From: Sediminispirochaeta bajacaliforniensis DSM 16054
Lineage (GTDB): Bacteria; Spirochaetota; Spirochaetia; DSM-16054; Sediminispirochaetaceae
Direction: 5' to 3'
Assembly: GCF_000378205.1 (NCBI RefSeq)
Contig: NZ_KB899408.1
Span: forward strand, 1-64,000
Length of the DNA: 64,000 nucleotides
Part shown: in pieces, positions 32,648-42,210 of the stretch
Layout of the letters: every line of letters starts with the position of its first letter
Position numbering within the stretch: the first letter of the stretch is position 1
Notes under the pieces: model-generated
Database searches by the model: none
What the model was told of the DNA's origin: nothing
Seen by the model: the letters and a program-made list of their open reading frames with translations, nothing else
Made by a program: the position numbers and the translations under genes

Positions 32648-35600
32648 ACTTGCTCCTTTCCGTAATCGCAGCGCAAACATCGGGCACACTGCCTGATCGC
32701 CACGCTCTCGGTCCAGGTTTTTTCCACCTCGTCAAAGTTGTTTTTGCGCCGTTCGATCTCTATGGTCGGGATTTTTTCTCTCGGATAGGGGACCGGATCC
32801 GCCGTTGGATCATAGTCCGTATCCAGTTTCTTCTCTTTGCGCCAGAAGGGATCGCTGGAACCGAAAAGAGCAGCGTCTATGCCGACTGCCGCCTTTTCTC
32901 CGGACGCAATGGCGGAGACTACCGAATTGGGGCCGGTTGCCGCATCCCCTCCCGCAAAAAGCCAGGGAATTGCAGTTGAGCCATCTCTTTGGTTTGCTGC
33001 GATGAATCTGTTGCCGCCTATAGGTATTTCCGTTGCACCAGCAAAGGTCTTTTTATCCAGAGCCTGACCTATTGCAATAATTATCTGGTCGGTTTCGATC
33101 TCAAATGGCTGTGCCTCGTCATCGGTGGGGCGCCTTCGTCCCGATCTGTCGAACTCGCCAAGGGTCATACCGTGGCATCGTATGGCGCGAACGGCTCCTT
33201 TCCCGTCGGTAAGTATCTCGGATGGTTGGGTGAGCGACATAAGCTTTACCCCTTCCAGTAAGGCCTCTTCGATCTCTTCGGCATAGGCCGGCATCTGCTC
33301 CCTGCTTCGGCGATAGAGCATCGTCACCTCTTTTGCCCCCAGGCGAATTGCAGTTCGTGCCGCATCGACGGCTGCATTGCCGCCTCCTACCACCACAATC
33401 CGTTCTCCGACAGAGACGCTTCCTCGTATGTTATAGGTTCGCAGGAAGTCGATACCCTGAACCACGCCTTCGGCCGCTTCTCCCCTGATACCGAGACGGA
33501 GGTTACCGGGGGCGCCGACGGCGATGAAAATTGCCTCGTATCCCTCATCTCTAAGGTCTTGTAGGCTGAAATCCCTTCCCAACCGTTTATCGGTTACGAT
33601 ATCCACTCCAATCTGTTCTATCATACGGATTTCTCTGGCAAGGGTTTCTCTGGGGAGCCTATAGGCGGGAATGGTCTGAACAAGCATACCGCCGGGCCTG
33701 GACTGGGCCTCAAAAATACGAGGGCGATAGCCAAGGCGGGCAAGGAAATAACCACAGGAGAGCCCTGCCGGGCCGGCGCCGATGATAGCCACCTTTCTTC
33801 CTTCCCGATCGGCATCTTCCCGTACCTCCGGCCGCTGGACCGTTACCTCTTGGTCGACCATGTAGCGCTTGATAGCCCTGATTGCCACAGCCTCATCAAT
33901 TCCCGCTCTTCTGCATTTGTCTTCGCAGGTATGGAAACAAACCCGAGCGCAGACGGCCGCAAAGGGGTTGCGTTCCCGGTGGAGCCGTAGTGCCTCGGCA
34001 TAACGTCGCTCTTTGACGAGGGATATAAATCCGGGGATATCAACTCCGGCGGGACAGGCGCTCTGACACGGGGCTCGCACAAGGGCTGGGCACACCCCAG
34101 CCGTGCAGTGGTGGTCCCTTATATGTTCCTCATACTCATGTCTGAAATGACGGATTGTTGAGAGTACCGGATTGGGAGCCGTCTGTCCGAGGCCGCAGAG
34201 GGCTGTTTCCTTGATTTTCGTTCCCAGTTCAATGAGACGATCTATATCCTCCATCTCCCCTTTTCCGTTGCAGATACGCTCCAGGATTTCCAGCATCCTT
34301 TTGGTGCCTACACGGCAAGGGGTACACTTTCCGCATGACTCTTCCTGCACGAATTCAAGAAAATAGCGGGCGACATCCACCATACAGGTGTCGTCGTCCA
34401 TGACGATCAATCCTCCGGAACCCATAATTGCACCAAGTTCCTGGAGTGATGCATAATCCAAAGGAACGTTTAGGTATTCTCTGGGGATACAACCTCCCGA
34501 AGGTCCTCCTATCTGAGCGGCTTTGAACTCCTTGCCGCCGGGAATACCACCCCCGATATCGAAAACAACCTCACCAAGGCAGGTCCCTATTGGCACCTCG
34601 ACAAGTCCGCTGGTGGAGATTGCCCCTGCCAGGGCAAAAACTTTGGTCCCTTTACTCTCCGCCGTTCCGAAGGAGGCGTACCATTCTGCCCCCTTCTTTA
34701 TGATTCCGGCGATATTTGCGTATGTTTCCACATTGTTGAGAAGACTGGGCTTTCCCCATAGGCCCTTGTTTGCCGGAAATGGAGGCCTCGGCCGTGGCTC
34801 TCCCCGTCTTCCCTCGATGGAAGCGATCAGCGCCGTTTCCTCTCCGCAGACGAAGGCTCCCGATCCCATTCTGATCTCGATATCAAAATTAAACTCGCTG
34901 CCGAGAATGTTTTCTCCGAGAAGTCCCGACTCCTTTGCCTCCTCGATTGCATGGCCGAGCCGTTTTACCGCCAGGGGGTATTCGGCGCGGACATATACGA
35001 CACCGTGATCGGCACCGATGGTCTTCCCCGCTATTGCCATTCCTTCGATAAGGGCATGCGGGTCTCCCTCCAGAACACTTCGGTCCATGAAGGCACCCGG
35101 ATCGCCCTCATCGGCATTACAAAGAACATACTTTTCCTCTCCCGGAGATTTGCGGGTAAAATCCCACTTCAGCCAGGTAGGGAAACCTGCCCCTCCCCGA
35201 CCTCTGAGACCCGATTTTTTGAGGGTATCGATTACCTTGTCCGTATCATCTTCACTCAACACCCTAGCAAGAGCCGAATAAGCCCCACAGGCAATTGCAT
35301 CTTCGATGGAATCGGGATCGACAACCCCACAGCGGGAAAGTACGATCTTTGCCTGTCCCCGGTAAAAATCAACCTCATCAACCATTACAACCGAACGTTG
35401 CTCAGCTCTATTATAGTGGAGGAGATGCTCTATTGGGGCGACGGTGTCGTTCTTCCCTGCCTTGTAAAGGGATTCGCAGATTTCCCGGCAATCTTCCGGA
35501 TGCACCCCTTCATAAAACAGGCCTTCCGGCTCAATCATAACAACGGGGCCTCTTGCACAAGGGCCTAGGCAGCCGGTTTTTTTTACCGACGCATCAACGG

Positions 35601-35766
35601 CCAATTCTTTCAGGTTGGACTCCAGAGCCTCCATTACCTCGATGCTGCCCGATGCCAGACAACCACCTCCTGCACAGACCCGAATCAGATGGGTTTTTTT
35701 CCTTTCTGATGCACAGAGTTGCGTTTGGACCTGAGTAAGTTCATTGCTGTTCCCTATTCGTTTCAT
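32644..35766 (-). CDS. hydB: HydB-GltD/NfnB fusion: NADH-binding hydrogenase subunit with a second FAD/NAD(P)H module
   Basis: At 1040 residues this is far longer than a usual HydB (about 600). In order: thioredoxin-like [2Fe-2S] domain (C31, C36, C66, C70); NuoF core with FMN/NADH loop GLRGRGGAGFP (187-196), NADEGDPGAFMD and GAFVCGEETA; a [4Fe-4S] site (C478, C481, C484, C524). From about residue 555 a GltD/NfnB-like part begins: cysteines CTAGVC, CQSAC, CARVC, FAD loop IIGAGPAGLS (about 661) and a second Rossmann VVVGGGNAAVDAARTA (about 791) followed by YRRSREQMPA, a loop that reads NADPH in NfnB. The tail has CARCLRC. This would couple H2, ferredoxin, NADH and perhaps NADPH in one complex. 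It overlaps both neighbours by 4 bp. Confidence 0.93.
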   Translation of the reverse strand: MKRIGNSNELTQVQTQLCASERKKTHLIRVCAGGGCLASGSIEVMEALESNLKELAVDASVKKTGCLGPCARGPVVMIEPEGLFYEGVHPEDCREICESLYKAGKNDTVAPIEHLLHYNRAEQRSVVMVDEVDFYRGQAKIVLSRCGVVDPDSIEDAIACGAYSALARVLSEDDTDKVIDTLKKSGLRGRGGAGFPTWLKWDFTRKSPGEEKYVLCNADEGDPGAFMDRSVLEGDPHALIEGMAIAGKTIGADHGVVYVRAEYPLAVKRLGHAIEEAKESGLLGENILGSEFNFDIEIRMGSGAFVCGEETALIASIEGRRGEPRPRPPFPANKGLWGKPSLLNNVETYANIAGIIKKGAEWYASFGTAESKGTKVFALAGAISTSGLVEVPIGTCLGEVVFDIGGGIPGGKEFKAAQIGGPSGGCIPREYLNVPLDYASLQELGAIMGSGGLIVMDDDTCMVDVARYFLEFVQEESCGKCTPCRVGTKRMLEILERICNGKGEMEDIDRLIELGTKIKETALCGLGQTAPNPVLSTIRHFRHEYEEHIRDHHCTAGVCPALVRAPCQSACPAGVDIPGFISLVKERRYAEALRLHRERNPFAAVCARVCFHTCEDKCRRAGIDEAVAIRAIKRYMVDQEVTVQRPEVREDADREGRKVAIIGAGPAGLSCGYFLARLGYRPRIFEAQSRPGGMLVQTIPAYRLPRETLAREIRMIEQIGVDIVTDKRLGRDFSLQDLRDEGYEAIFIAVGAPGNLRLGIRGEAAEGVVQGIDFLRTYNIRGSVSVGERIVVVGGGNAAVDAARTAIRLGAKEVTMLYRRSREQMPAYAEEIEEALLEGVKLMSLTQPSEILTDGKGAVRAIRCHGMTLGEFDRSGRRRPTDDEAQPFEIETDQIIIAIGQALDKKTFAGATEIPIGGNRFIAANQRDGSTAIPWLFAGGDAATGPNSVVSAIASGEKAAVGIDAALFGSSDPFWRKEKKLDTDYDPTADPVPYPREKIPTIEIERRKNNFDEVEKTWTESVAIRQCARCLRCDYGKEQV

Positions 35767-36251
35767 ACCGCCTCCTTGGTCCGATACGGAAAAAGGATGT
35801 CCCGGACCGTTGCCGGTTTCACACGTTGATGAACATCCTCATCGATCATGACGACTGGAGAGAGTCCGCAGGCCCCGAAACAACGTCCAATTTCCAGGCT
35901 GAAGAGTCTGTCTTCGGTCGTTTCTCCCACATCGATGCCGAGGACATCTTGCAGGGCGGAAAGCACTTCCTTCCCTCCCCGGACATAGCATGCGGTACCG
36001 AGGCATACTCGGACGATGTGTTCCCCTCTGGGGACGGTGGAAAAGTAGGAATAGAATCCAACCACTCCCGCAACTTCACTGTAGGGGATTCGCAAGCGCC
36101 GGCTTATCTGCTTCAGCACTTCCTGATCAAGGTAACCGAAAAGGTTCTGAGCGTTTTGCAGGACCGGAATCAGTGCCCCCCGGGTGTCGAGAAACGAGTC
36201 GATAATCGCATTTGTCTGGTCGATCATCTCTTTTTGTGTTAATACTTCCAT
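35763..36251 (-). CDS. hydC: HydC/NuoE-like [2Fe-2S] subunit
   Basis: The 162-residue thioredoxin-like protein binds one [2Fe-2S] cluster with CLGTACYVRGG and IGRCFGACGLSPV (C-x4-C and C-x3-C). It includes the helical NuoE start (ALIPVLQNAQNLFGYLDQEV, then PYSEVAGVVGFYSYF). It is the gamma subunit of electron-bifurcating hydrogenases, passing electrons between the NADH site of HydB and the rest. First gene of the hydCBA operon; GGAGG precedes the ATG at 36251. Length is normal. Confidence 0.95.
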   Translation of the reverse strand: MEVLTQKEMIDQTNAIIDSFLDTRGALIPVLQNAQNLFGYLDQEVLKQISRRLRIPYSEVAGVVGFYSYFSTVPRGEHIVRVCLGTACYVRGGKEVLSALQDVLGIDVGETTEDRLFSLEIGRCFGACGLSPVVMIDEDVHQRVKPATVRDILFPYRTKEAV

Positions 36252-36472
36252 GCAGCCTCCTTCATATGCTTCGAATTATTGTGAATAGCAACGTAGGTGG
36301 TACAAGGTTAAAGCGAATTGCAAGTGTCAAATAGCAGGTATTTCATAATAAATCTCACTGAATAAAGATAAATGTGATTTTTATGTGAATAATGATATTT
36401 TATCACGGTTTGGCCCATAGGGGTAAGAAAAATGGTTCTTCTCCGTGCAGGCAAAACATGGTATAAAAGATT
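36252..36472. other. AT-rich control region between hydC and the hybrid kinase
   Basis: 220 bp between divergent genes. On the minus strand a TTGACA lies at 36330-36325 without a good -10 partner. TTGTGAA (36279-36285), TGTGA (36373-36377) and TGTGA (36384-36388) with TATCAC (36401-36406) recall Rex/FNR-type half-sites but form no perfect dyad. I find no clean promoter for either gene. Confidence 0.35.
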
Positions 36473-39310
36473 GTGGATATTTCCCGGATTGAAAAATTTA
36501 TTGAGTATGTACCCGATGCAGTGTTTATTATTGAACCTGATGGTATGATTGCCGCTCTTAATAAACGAGCGCTTCGCCTGACCGGTCTCGATTCGACTGC
36601 TCTTATCGGTATAAGTTTTTCCGATCTTTTGTTACCGGAACATGTTTCACTTCTTAAGCAACTCTATCTCTCGGGAGAATCTGCTTCCTCCGATATCCAG
36701 GGACGCATGAATACGGTACTGTTGGGACGTGAAGGTCACCGGGTACACGTCAACCTACGGGCCCAGGGTTTCCGCGACCAAATGTTTTCCGGCTACATGG
36801 TGGTTTGCCGGGAGGTGGGACATCATCTTGAGATTGAGCGACAGCGTTCACTTCAGCACGATCTTGCAATGGCGCTTGTTGGTATACAAAATATTGAAGA
36901 AGCCGTAAACCTGGTACTCGATACAGGGGTGAAGATATCGGAGTGTGACGGAGGCGCTCTTTTCCTAAGAGGGGCAGAAGACGGCAGATGGGAACTATCT
37001 TCCTTCCTAAATATTGAGGAAGAGGAGATTACTTCCTTGTCCTTTGTCGAAGAATTAAACCGGTTACCGGATGGAATTCGGCAGTGGATTGTCTTTGGAG
37101 AACGAGGCAGCGATGCCGTTTTGTTGCCTCCGCCCGCCATGCGTAGACTCGGTATCCGTTTTGCGATGACAATTCCCGTTATTTCCGAAACCAAACCCGG
37201 GGCCGTCCTCTTTTTCTTTTCCCATCAGGCAAGGCAGATGGATGTCGAAGCGAGAAGAAGTCTGGAAATTATCGCCAGCCAGTTCGGCTCGCTTGTCGCC
37301 AGGCTCCATTCGGAGCGCAAATTTCGTTCGATGGAAGGATTCGGCCGCTCTTTGATAAAGTCAATGCCAAGTGGGCTCATCACCAGAAATCATGACGGTA
37401 TTATTACCCATTTCAACCTTGCTGCCGAGCAGCTGCTCGGGATTAAGGGTGACACTGTTATTGGAAAAAGGGATTTGCCTGATACTGTTTTCTTCTTTGA
37501 CGAGAAGGGTAACATCATTGAACACTTTGATGCTCCTACCTTCCTGGTGTTGAAGAGCGGAAAACCGCTGAGAAATGTTTTGATTCGGGCTATTCGGCCG
37601 GACGGCAGTACTGTTTGGCTTTCTGTTAATGGAGAACCCCTCTTCGGCAAAGATGAAGAACCTGTGGCTGCAGTCATCACCATGAAAGATGTGAGTGATC
37701 ACCTTCGACTGGTTGATGAGCTGGAGCAGGCTCGGCAGATGGCGGTAACGGCCAGCGACAGTAAGAGTCGTTTTCTTGCCAATATCAGCCATGAAATCAG
37801 AACTCCCTTGAGCGGTATCATGGGTATGACAGATCTTTTGCTTTCAGGTCCGCTGACCGAGGATCAGCGGGAGAATCTCTTCCTTATGAAAGAGGCGGAG
37901 GAGCTGCTGCTTGATATCATTAATAAGGTTCTCGAGATTAGTAAAATCGAATCGGGAAAACTGTCCCTTGAGCTTGAACCATTTCGACTCCGCGGCGCCA
38001 TTAATAAGGCTGCGCTTCCTATTTTTATGGGGTGTAAAGAGAAGGGAATTGTCCTTGATATTGATGTATCTCCTTCGATACCTGATAGGCTTATTGGTGA
38101 TGGCTCGCGCCTGACACAGGTTCTCACCAATTTTCTCAGTAACGCCTTGAAGTTTACCGAATCCGGCACCATTACTTTGACGGTGGTTGAAACATCTCGA
38201 AACGAAAACGGTAAAGTCGAACTCTTTTTTTCGGTCAAGGATACCGGTATCGGCATTCCTTCCGATGCGCAAACAACCATTTTTGATGATTTCAGACAGA
38301 TCGATTCAGGACCGGCGAAGAGGCATCAGGGAACGGGACTTGGACTTGCCATAAGCAAAAAACTTGTGGAACTAATGGATGGTTCCATCGGCGTGGAAAG
38401 TGAGGGAGGACAGGGCAGCCGTTTCTTCTTTTCCGCGATGTTCACCCTTCTTGACGAGGGTGAGCCGGAAACGGGAAATGAGGCGGAGCATGTTTTCCAT
38501 GAGAGAAGACTTCGTGTGCTTCTTGCGGAGGATAACGAACTAAATCAGCGATCCATCAGTTATTTCCTGGAGGAAGCGGGGCACTTCGTTACTATTGCGG
38601 CGAACGGAAGAGAAGCCATTGAAATATTGAAAAGGGAGCCCTTCGATCTCATTCTGATGGATGTACAGATGCCTGAGATGGATGGAATGGAAGCCACCGG
38701 TATCATTCGGTCCCATACCGATCGTCTTTTTAATCCCAATATCCCCATTATTGCGCTTACCGCTTATGCTCTAAAAGAGGACGAGCTGCGTTTTATTGCC
38801 GCAGGGATGGATCGCTTCGTGACAAAGCCGGTAAAAAAGGAACTCTTGTTTCTGGCCATCTACGAGATGACCGGGAATACATCGCTTCCGGTGGAAGATG
38901 AGGCAGGTTTACGCTCTTCCGATCCCTCAATCGTACCGGGGAGCATTTCGGATCGAGAGTCGGAAGAGCTGTATGAATTCCTTCGTGACTATCAAAATGA
39001 CCTTGATATCGGGCGTCAAATCCTGGATGTCTTTATTGATGAGTACCCGGCGAAAAAGGAAACCTTGGGGCAGGCTCTTTTGAATAGAGATATCGAGCTT
39101 CTTGCCGATCAGTTGCACAGTCTTACCAACAGCCTTTCGGCGTTAAGGATTTTTGGGCTGGGAAATGAGTGCCATCTGGCCGAGGCTTTAACGAAAGACG
39201 GTGAACTTGAGGAGGTCGAACGGAGGGTTGCACAGCTGCTTCCTCGTTTTGATAGGGTTCATGAAAATGCGATTCACTGTCGTCAGATCATTGACGATAT
39301 CGATATGTAG
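36473..39310 (+). CDS. Hybrid histidine kinase: PAS-GAF-PAS-HisKA-HATPase-REC-HPt
   Basis: The 945-residue protein has no membrane helix, so it senses in the cytosol. A PAS domain (about 5-120) is followed by a GAF domain (about 135-280) and a second PAS (about 290-410). The kinase has its H-box FLANISHEIRTPLSGIMG with H440, then the ATPase N and G boxes (VLTNFLSNALKFTESG; VKDTGIGIP; QGTGLGLAISKKL). The receiver VLLAEDNELNQ has acceptor D730 in LMDVQMPEMDG. The C-terminal HPt-like domain has QLHSLTNSLSAL with H882. All relay residues are present. No target regulator is beside it. GTG 36473 is the only reasonable start; no good ribosome site. Confidence 0.9.
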   Translation: MDISRIEKFIEYVPDAVFIIEPDGMIAALNKRALRLTGLDSTALIGISFSDLLLPEHVSLLKQLYLSGESASSDIQGRMNTVLLGREGHRVHVNLRAQGFRDQMFSGYMVVCREVGHHLEIERQRSLQHDLAMALVGIQNIEEAVNLVLDTGVKISECDGGALFLRGAEDGRWELSSFLNIEEEEITSLSFVEELNRLPDGIRQWIVFGERGSDAVLLPPPAMRRLGIRFAMTIPVISETKPGAVLFFFSHQARQMDVEARRSLEIIASQFGSLVARLHSERKFRSMEGFGRSLIKSMPSGLITRNHDGIITHFNLAAEQLLGIKGDTVIGKRDLPDTVFFFDEKGNIIEHFDAPTFLVLKSGKPLRNVLIRAIRPDGSTVWLSVNGEPLFGKDEEPVAAVITMKDVSDHLRLVDELEQARQMAVTASDSKSRFLANISHEIRTPLSGIMGMTDLLLSGPLTEDQRENLFLMKEAEELLLDIINKVLEISKIESGKLSLELEPFRLRGAINKAALPIFMGCKEKGIVLDIDVSPSIPDRLIGDGSRLTQVLTNFLSNALKFTESGTITLTVVETSRNENGKVELFFSVKDTGIGIPSDAQTTIFDDFRQIDSGPAKRHQGTGLGLAISKKLVELMDGSIGVESEGGQGSRFFFSAMFTLLDEGEPETGNEAEHVFHERRLRVLLAEDNELNQRSISYFLEEAGHFVTIAANGREAIEILKREPFDLILMDVQMPEMDGMEATGIIRSHTDRLFNPNIPIIALTAYALKEDELRFIAAGMDRFVTKPVKKELLFLAIYEMTGNTSLPVEDEAGLRSSDPSIVPGSISDRESEELYEFLRDYQNDLDIGRQILDVFIDEYPAKKETLGQALLNRDIELLADQLHSLTNSLSALRIFGLGNECHLAEALTKDGELEEVERRVAQLLPRFDRVHENAIHCRQIIDDIDM

Positions 39311-39311
39311 T

Positions 39312-40262
39312 TCATATTTCCTTGCCGATAAGCAGCTGCGCCTTTGCCGACGCAAGGGTTTGGTAGGCTTGGGCATAAGATTGTGCAAATGAGGCTTCAT
39401 ATATTGTCTCTTCGTAGTATGGATCCTTTTCCCCGTTAAAGACGAAGATCGGATATGCAAGGGCCTTGAGTATGTGTTCCCTGTTCAATCCTTTTTTTTG
39501 CAGATAGTCATAGAAGCGAAGCTTTTCCAGGGGGAGATGGTTGCCGTTTTTATCGTAAAGGAAACCAAGGCCATCTCGTATTTGCTCAAACGGGCCGTTT
39601 GAATAATGGAATACGCGACTGAAGGGTCTTTTCGCATCGACAAGCCCCTCTTTTCGCAGGTTTGTCACCAGGTCGGTTATCAGGGCGTGGAATTCTGCTG
39701 CCGAAAGTTCCGTCCTGAAAATCATAACGGCGATGTCGGTTCCCTCGATATTTTTATGAAGGATCGCCGGTATATCATAGTTGATGATAAAAAAATCATG
39801 ATAGCGTTTTATGGTCTGCCCGTTTACATGAAGGAGATCTTTTTCCGGTACCCAAAGGCCGAAGAGTTCTTCTCTACTCATTTTCAAGCGACGCATGGCA
39901 TCAAAGGCTCCGAGGATATCGGCGTCTTCAAAGGAAATCCCGAAGTGTTGCGAGAATCGGGCCTTCATAAAATGGGTGAAAAGGCTTTTCCCATTTTTGG
40001 TGAAAAGCAGTTTTAATCGATAATGTTTTTCAATGACTCTCGTTTTCGATATGAATTCTCCGGGAAGATTGGCAAGATAGATAAGTTTAATCTTGTTGGC
40101 AACCTCGGCCTTCAGCCCTATCACCTTCATGATGGCGCTTTCAACCAGGATTCCATTACTCTCAGGTCGAAGATAGACAAAGATATCCTGACATTCGTCT
40201 CTGTCACACTCTTCGGATAGCGGAAGTACTACCGTCGGAAGTCGTTGCGATCCGTGCTCCAT
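39312..40262 (-). CDS. Hypothetical protein
   Basis: The 316-residue protein has no recognised family, signal peptide or membrane helix. It is moderately basic, with regions such as IYLANLPGEFISKTRVIEKHY and GISFEDADILGAFDAMRRL, and looks mixed alpha/beta. It ends two bases from the convergent kinase gene and starts 24 bases after a class IV aminotransferase gene, so it forms the tail of that operon. Conservation in spirochaetes is possible but not shown here. Confidence 0.6.
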   Translation of the reverse strand: MEHGSQRLPTVVLPLSEECDRDECQDIFVYLRPESNGILVESAIMKVIGLKAEVANKIKLIYLANLPGEFISKTRVIEKHYRLKLLFTKNGKSLFTHFMKARFSQHFGISFEDADILGAFDAMRRLKMSREELFGLWVPEKDLLHVNGQTIKRYHDFFIINYDIPAILHKNIEGTDIAVMIFRTELSAAEFHALITDLVTNLRKEGLVDAKRPFSRVFHYSNGPFEQIRDGLGFLYDKNGNHLPLEKLRFYDYLQKKGLNREHILKALAYPIFVFNGEKDPYYEETIYEASFAQSYAQAYQTLASAKAQLLIGKEI

Positions 40263-40286
40263 TACCTATAGTGTAGGCTATGCCGC

Positions 40287-41114
40287 TTATTTTAGCAACG
40301 ATTTGATGCGTTTCAACTCCTCGGACTCGAAGCCTTGTACAGCCTGATGGATGCTCCGGACCCTGGGGAACTGTGAACCCGTCCTCTTCCCGTCTATCTG
40401 GCGTATGGGCATTGCACCCATACTGGTACTACTGATGAAGGGTTCCTCATATCGGCCCTCAAGGAGATCTCCAAGGGTGATCTTTTTAAATTTGACGGTG
40501 ATGTCCTCTTTTTGTGCCGCTTTCAGGATCAGTTTTCGTGTCACTCCAAAAAGGATATCATCCTCGGCGGTGATCAGGGTATCCCCTTGGAAGGCGTAAA
40601 AATTACTTCTTGTCCCTTCTGTTACCTCTCCTTTTCTATTTACCAATAAAGCATCCAGAGCTCCGACGGCCGCAGCCTCTCTTGACGCTATGTAATTGAG
40701 CAAAAGGCAGTTTGATTTTGCCCTGGGGAATATCCGCTCTCCCCGATAGCTGATGACCGATACACCTGTGTTGTACCATTCTGTCTGGTATGTCGGCAGG
40801 GGGGAGAGGAACAGAAAGAGAAGAGGGGTGGTCCCTCCTATCATCTGAATCTTGAGGGTGGCCTCATGGCTCTTGTTTTTCTCGATCAGAAGATTGATGT
40901 ATTCCAGCAGCTCCTGCCGCCGGTAAGGATGCGTCATGCTCAAGATCTTTGCCGAATCCATGAACCGTTCGACATGGTCCTCTACAAAGAGTGCAGCACC
41001 TTCCAGAACCTTTAAAGATTCGTAGACACTGAAGTTGAAGAAAACCTCTCGTTGCGTTATCGGGACGACCGCTTCCTTCTCATCGATAAGCTGTCCATTG
41101 CGAATTGCGTACAT
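40287..41114 (-). CDS. Class IV (branched-chain/D-amino-acid) aminotransferase
   Basis: The 275-residue PLP enzyme of fold type IV has the start MYAIRNGQLIDEKEAVVPIT, RERIFPRAKSNCLLLNYIASREA with the likely PLP lysine in RAKSN, EVTEGTRSNFYAF, and ITAEDDILFGVTRKLIL. Family members use branched-chain amino acids, D-alanine or 4-amino-4-deoxychorismate. No specific-substrate motif is clear. It lies three bases after the stop of a threonine/serine dehydratase gene, which suggests linked amino-acid metabolism such as a D-amino-acid or keto-acid pathway. Confidence 0.83.
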   Translation of the reverse strand: MYAIRNGQLIDEKEAVVPITQREVFFNFSVYESLKVLEGAALFVEDHVERFMDSAKILSMTHPYRRQELLEYINLLIEKNKSHEATLKIQMIGGTTPLLFLFLSPLPTYQTEWYNTGVSVISYRGERIFPRAKSNCLLLNYIASREAAAVGALDALLVNRKGEVTEGTRSNFYAFQGDTLITAEDDILFGVTRKLILKAAQKEDITVKFKKITLGDLLEGRYEEPFISSTSMGAMPIRQIDGKRTGSQFPRVRSIHQAVQGFESEELKRIKSLLK

Positions 41115-41117
41115 ACA

Positions 41118-42056
41118 TTAGCTCCATTCCGGGAAGGAGACGTTTCCCCCCGAAAGTATGATGCCTACCCGTTTCCCGGTAAGCTCAGGCACTTTATTTT
41201 CAAGAAAGGCGGCAAGAGGAACTGCCGCCGAGGGCTCTACCACCAGTTTCATACGCTCCCATATGAGCCTCAGAGCATCGAGAATCGCTTGTTCCGATAC
41301 GGTGACAATACCGGCCAGATGCTGTGAGAGGATGGAAAATGTATTGGGACCGAGGGCTGTTCGAAGCCCGTCGGCAATGGTATCCGTATGTTCCGGGCGA
41401 ACCAGCTTTCCCGTGGTAAGGCTTCTCCACGCATCGTCGGCCTGTTCGGGTTCCACCCCGTACACCTTCAGGCCCGGATGAAAGAGGGCTGCGGCCCTGG
41501 CAGAGCCACTTGCAAGCCCTCCTCCTCCGACAGGCACAAGCACGGCCTCCAGCTCAGGTGCCTGCTCGAGTAATTCCAGCAAGGCGGTTCCCTGACCCGT
41601 GATAACCTTCAGGTTTTCGGAGGGATGGATGAAGGCAGCCCCGGTTTCTTCTATAACCTTCTTCAGCCCCGCTTCCCGCGCCTCAAGGGTTGGGGAGCAA
41701 AAACGCACCTTTCCTCCGTAGCCCTTTACCGCTGCAACCTTTACCGGCGGAGCGTTCTCCGGCATAACAATGTGAGCCGGTATCCCGGCCATCTTTGCCG
41801 CCAGGGCCACCGCCTGGGCGTGGTTGCCGGAGCTGTGGGTGGCCACGCCCCTGGCCGCTTCTTCTTTCGGCAGTGAAAACACAGCATTGATCGCTCCCCG
41901 AAATTTGAATGCCCCCACCTTTTGGAAGGATTCACATTTCCAGGCGATCTCTGCTTTACATATTGCATCAAGACTGCTCGACGTACATATCGGTGTCAGG
42001 TTTGCATAACGACGAATCAACCTGTGTGCAGCAACAAAATCCTGGGTATCGATCAT
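41118..42056 (-). CDS. Threonine/serine dehydratase or racemase-like PLP enzyme
   Basis: About 312 residues of PLP fold type II. The Schiff-base lysine is in ESFQKVGAFKFRGA, with SSGNHAQAVALAAKMAGI, the glycine loop VPVGGGGLASG and C-terminal GIILSGGNVS. Without an ACT regulatory domain it is the catabolic threonine dehydratase or serine racemase type rather than the biosynthetic one. It would convert threonine or serine to 2-oxo acids, or racemise serine. ATG 42056 is preferred to TTG 42092 on domain start; neither has a strong ribosome site. First gene of the three-gene minus-strand operon. Confidence 0.85.
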   Translation of the reverse strand: MIDTQDFVAAHRLIRRYANLTPICTSSSLDAICKAEIAWKCESFQKVGAFKFRGAINAVFSLPKEEAARGVATHSSGNHAQAVALAAKMAGIPAHIVMPENAPPVKVAAVKGYGGKVRFCSPTLEAREAGLKKVIEETGAAFIHPSENLKVITGQGTALLELLEQAPELEAVLVPVGGGGLASGSARAAALFHPGLKVYGVEPEQADDAWRSLTTGKLVRPEHTDTIADGLRTALGPNTFSILSQHLAGIVTVSEQAILDALRLIWERMKLVVEPSAAVPLAAFLENKVPELTGKRVGIILSGGNVSFPEWS

Positions 42057-42154
42057 ATAAACTATACTATCCTTAGCTTCCTTTTCAATCAATCGCTATT
42101 CATTTTCTGGTTCGTCAATCTTCAATAAATAATATAGGAGAGTTAAAATATACC

Positions 42155-42183
42155 TTGACAACTATAGTGAATGAACGTACAAT
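42155..42183 (+). promoter_or_regulatory. Strong sigma-70 promoter of the sulfur-transport operon
   Basis: TTGACA (42155-42160) and TACAAT (42178-42183), 17 bp apart, an almost consensus promoter. The expected start near 42190 gives a leader of about 100 bases that contains a dyad at 42211-42228. Confidence 0.8.
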
Positions 42184-42210
42184 TTCCTCGAAAAATGTCG
42201 GTTTAATTGT

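Noticed and set aside
36252-36472. Rex-type operator for the hydrogenase operon
   Set aside because: Several TGTGA half-sites occur, but no TTGTGAA-N4-TTCACAA dyad is present.
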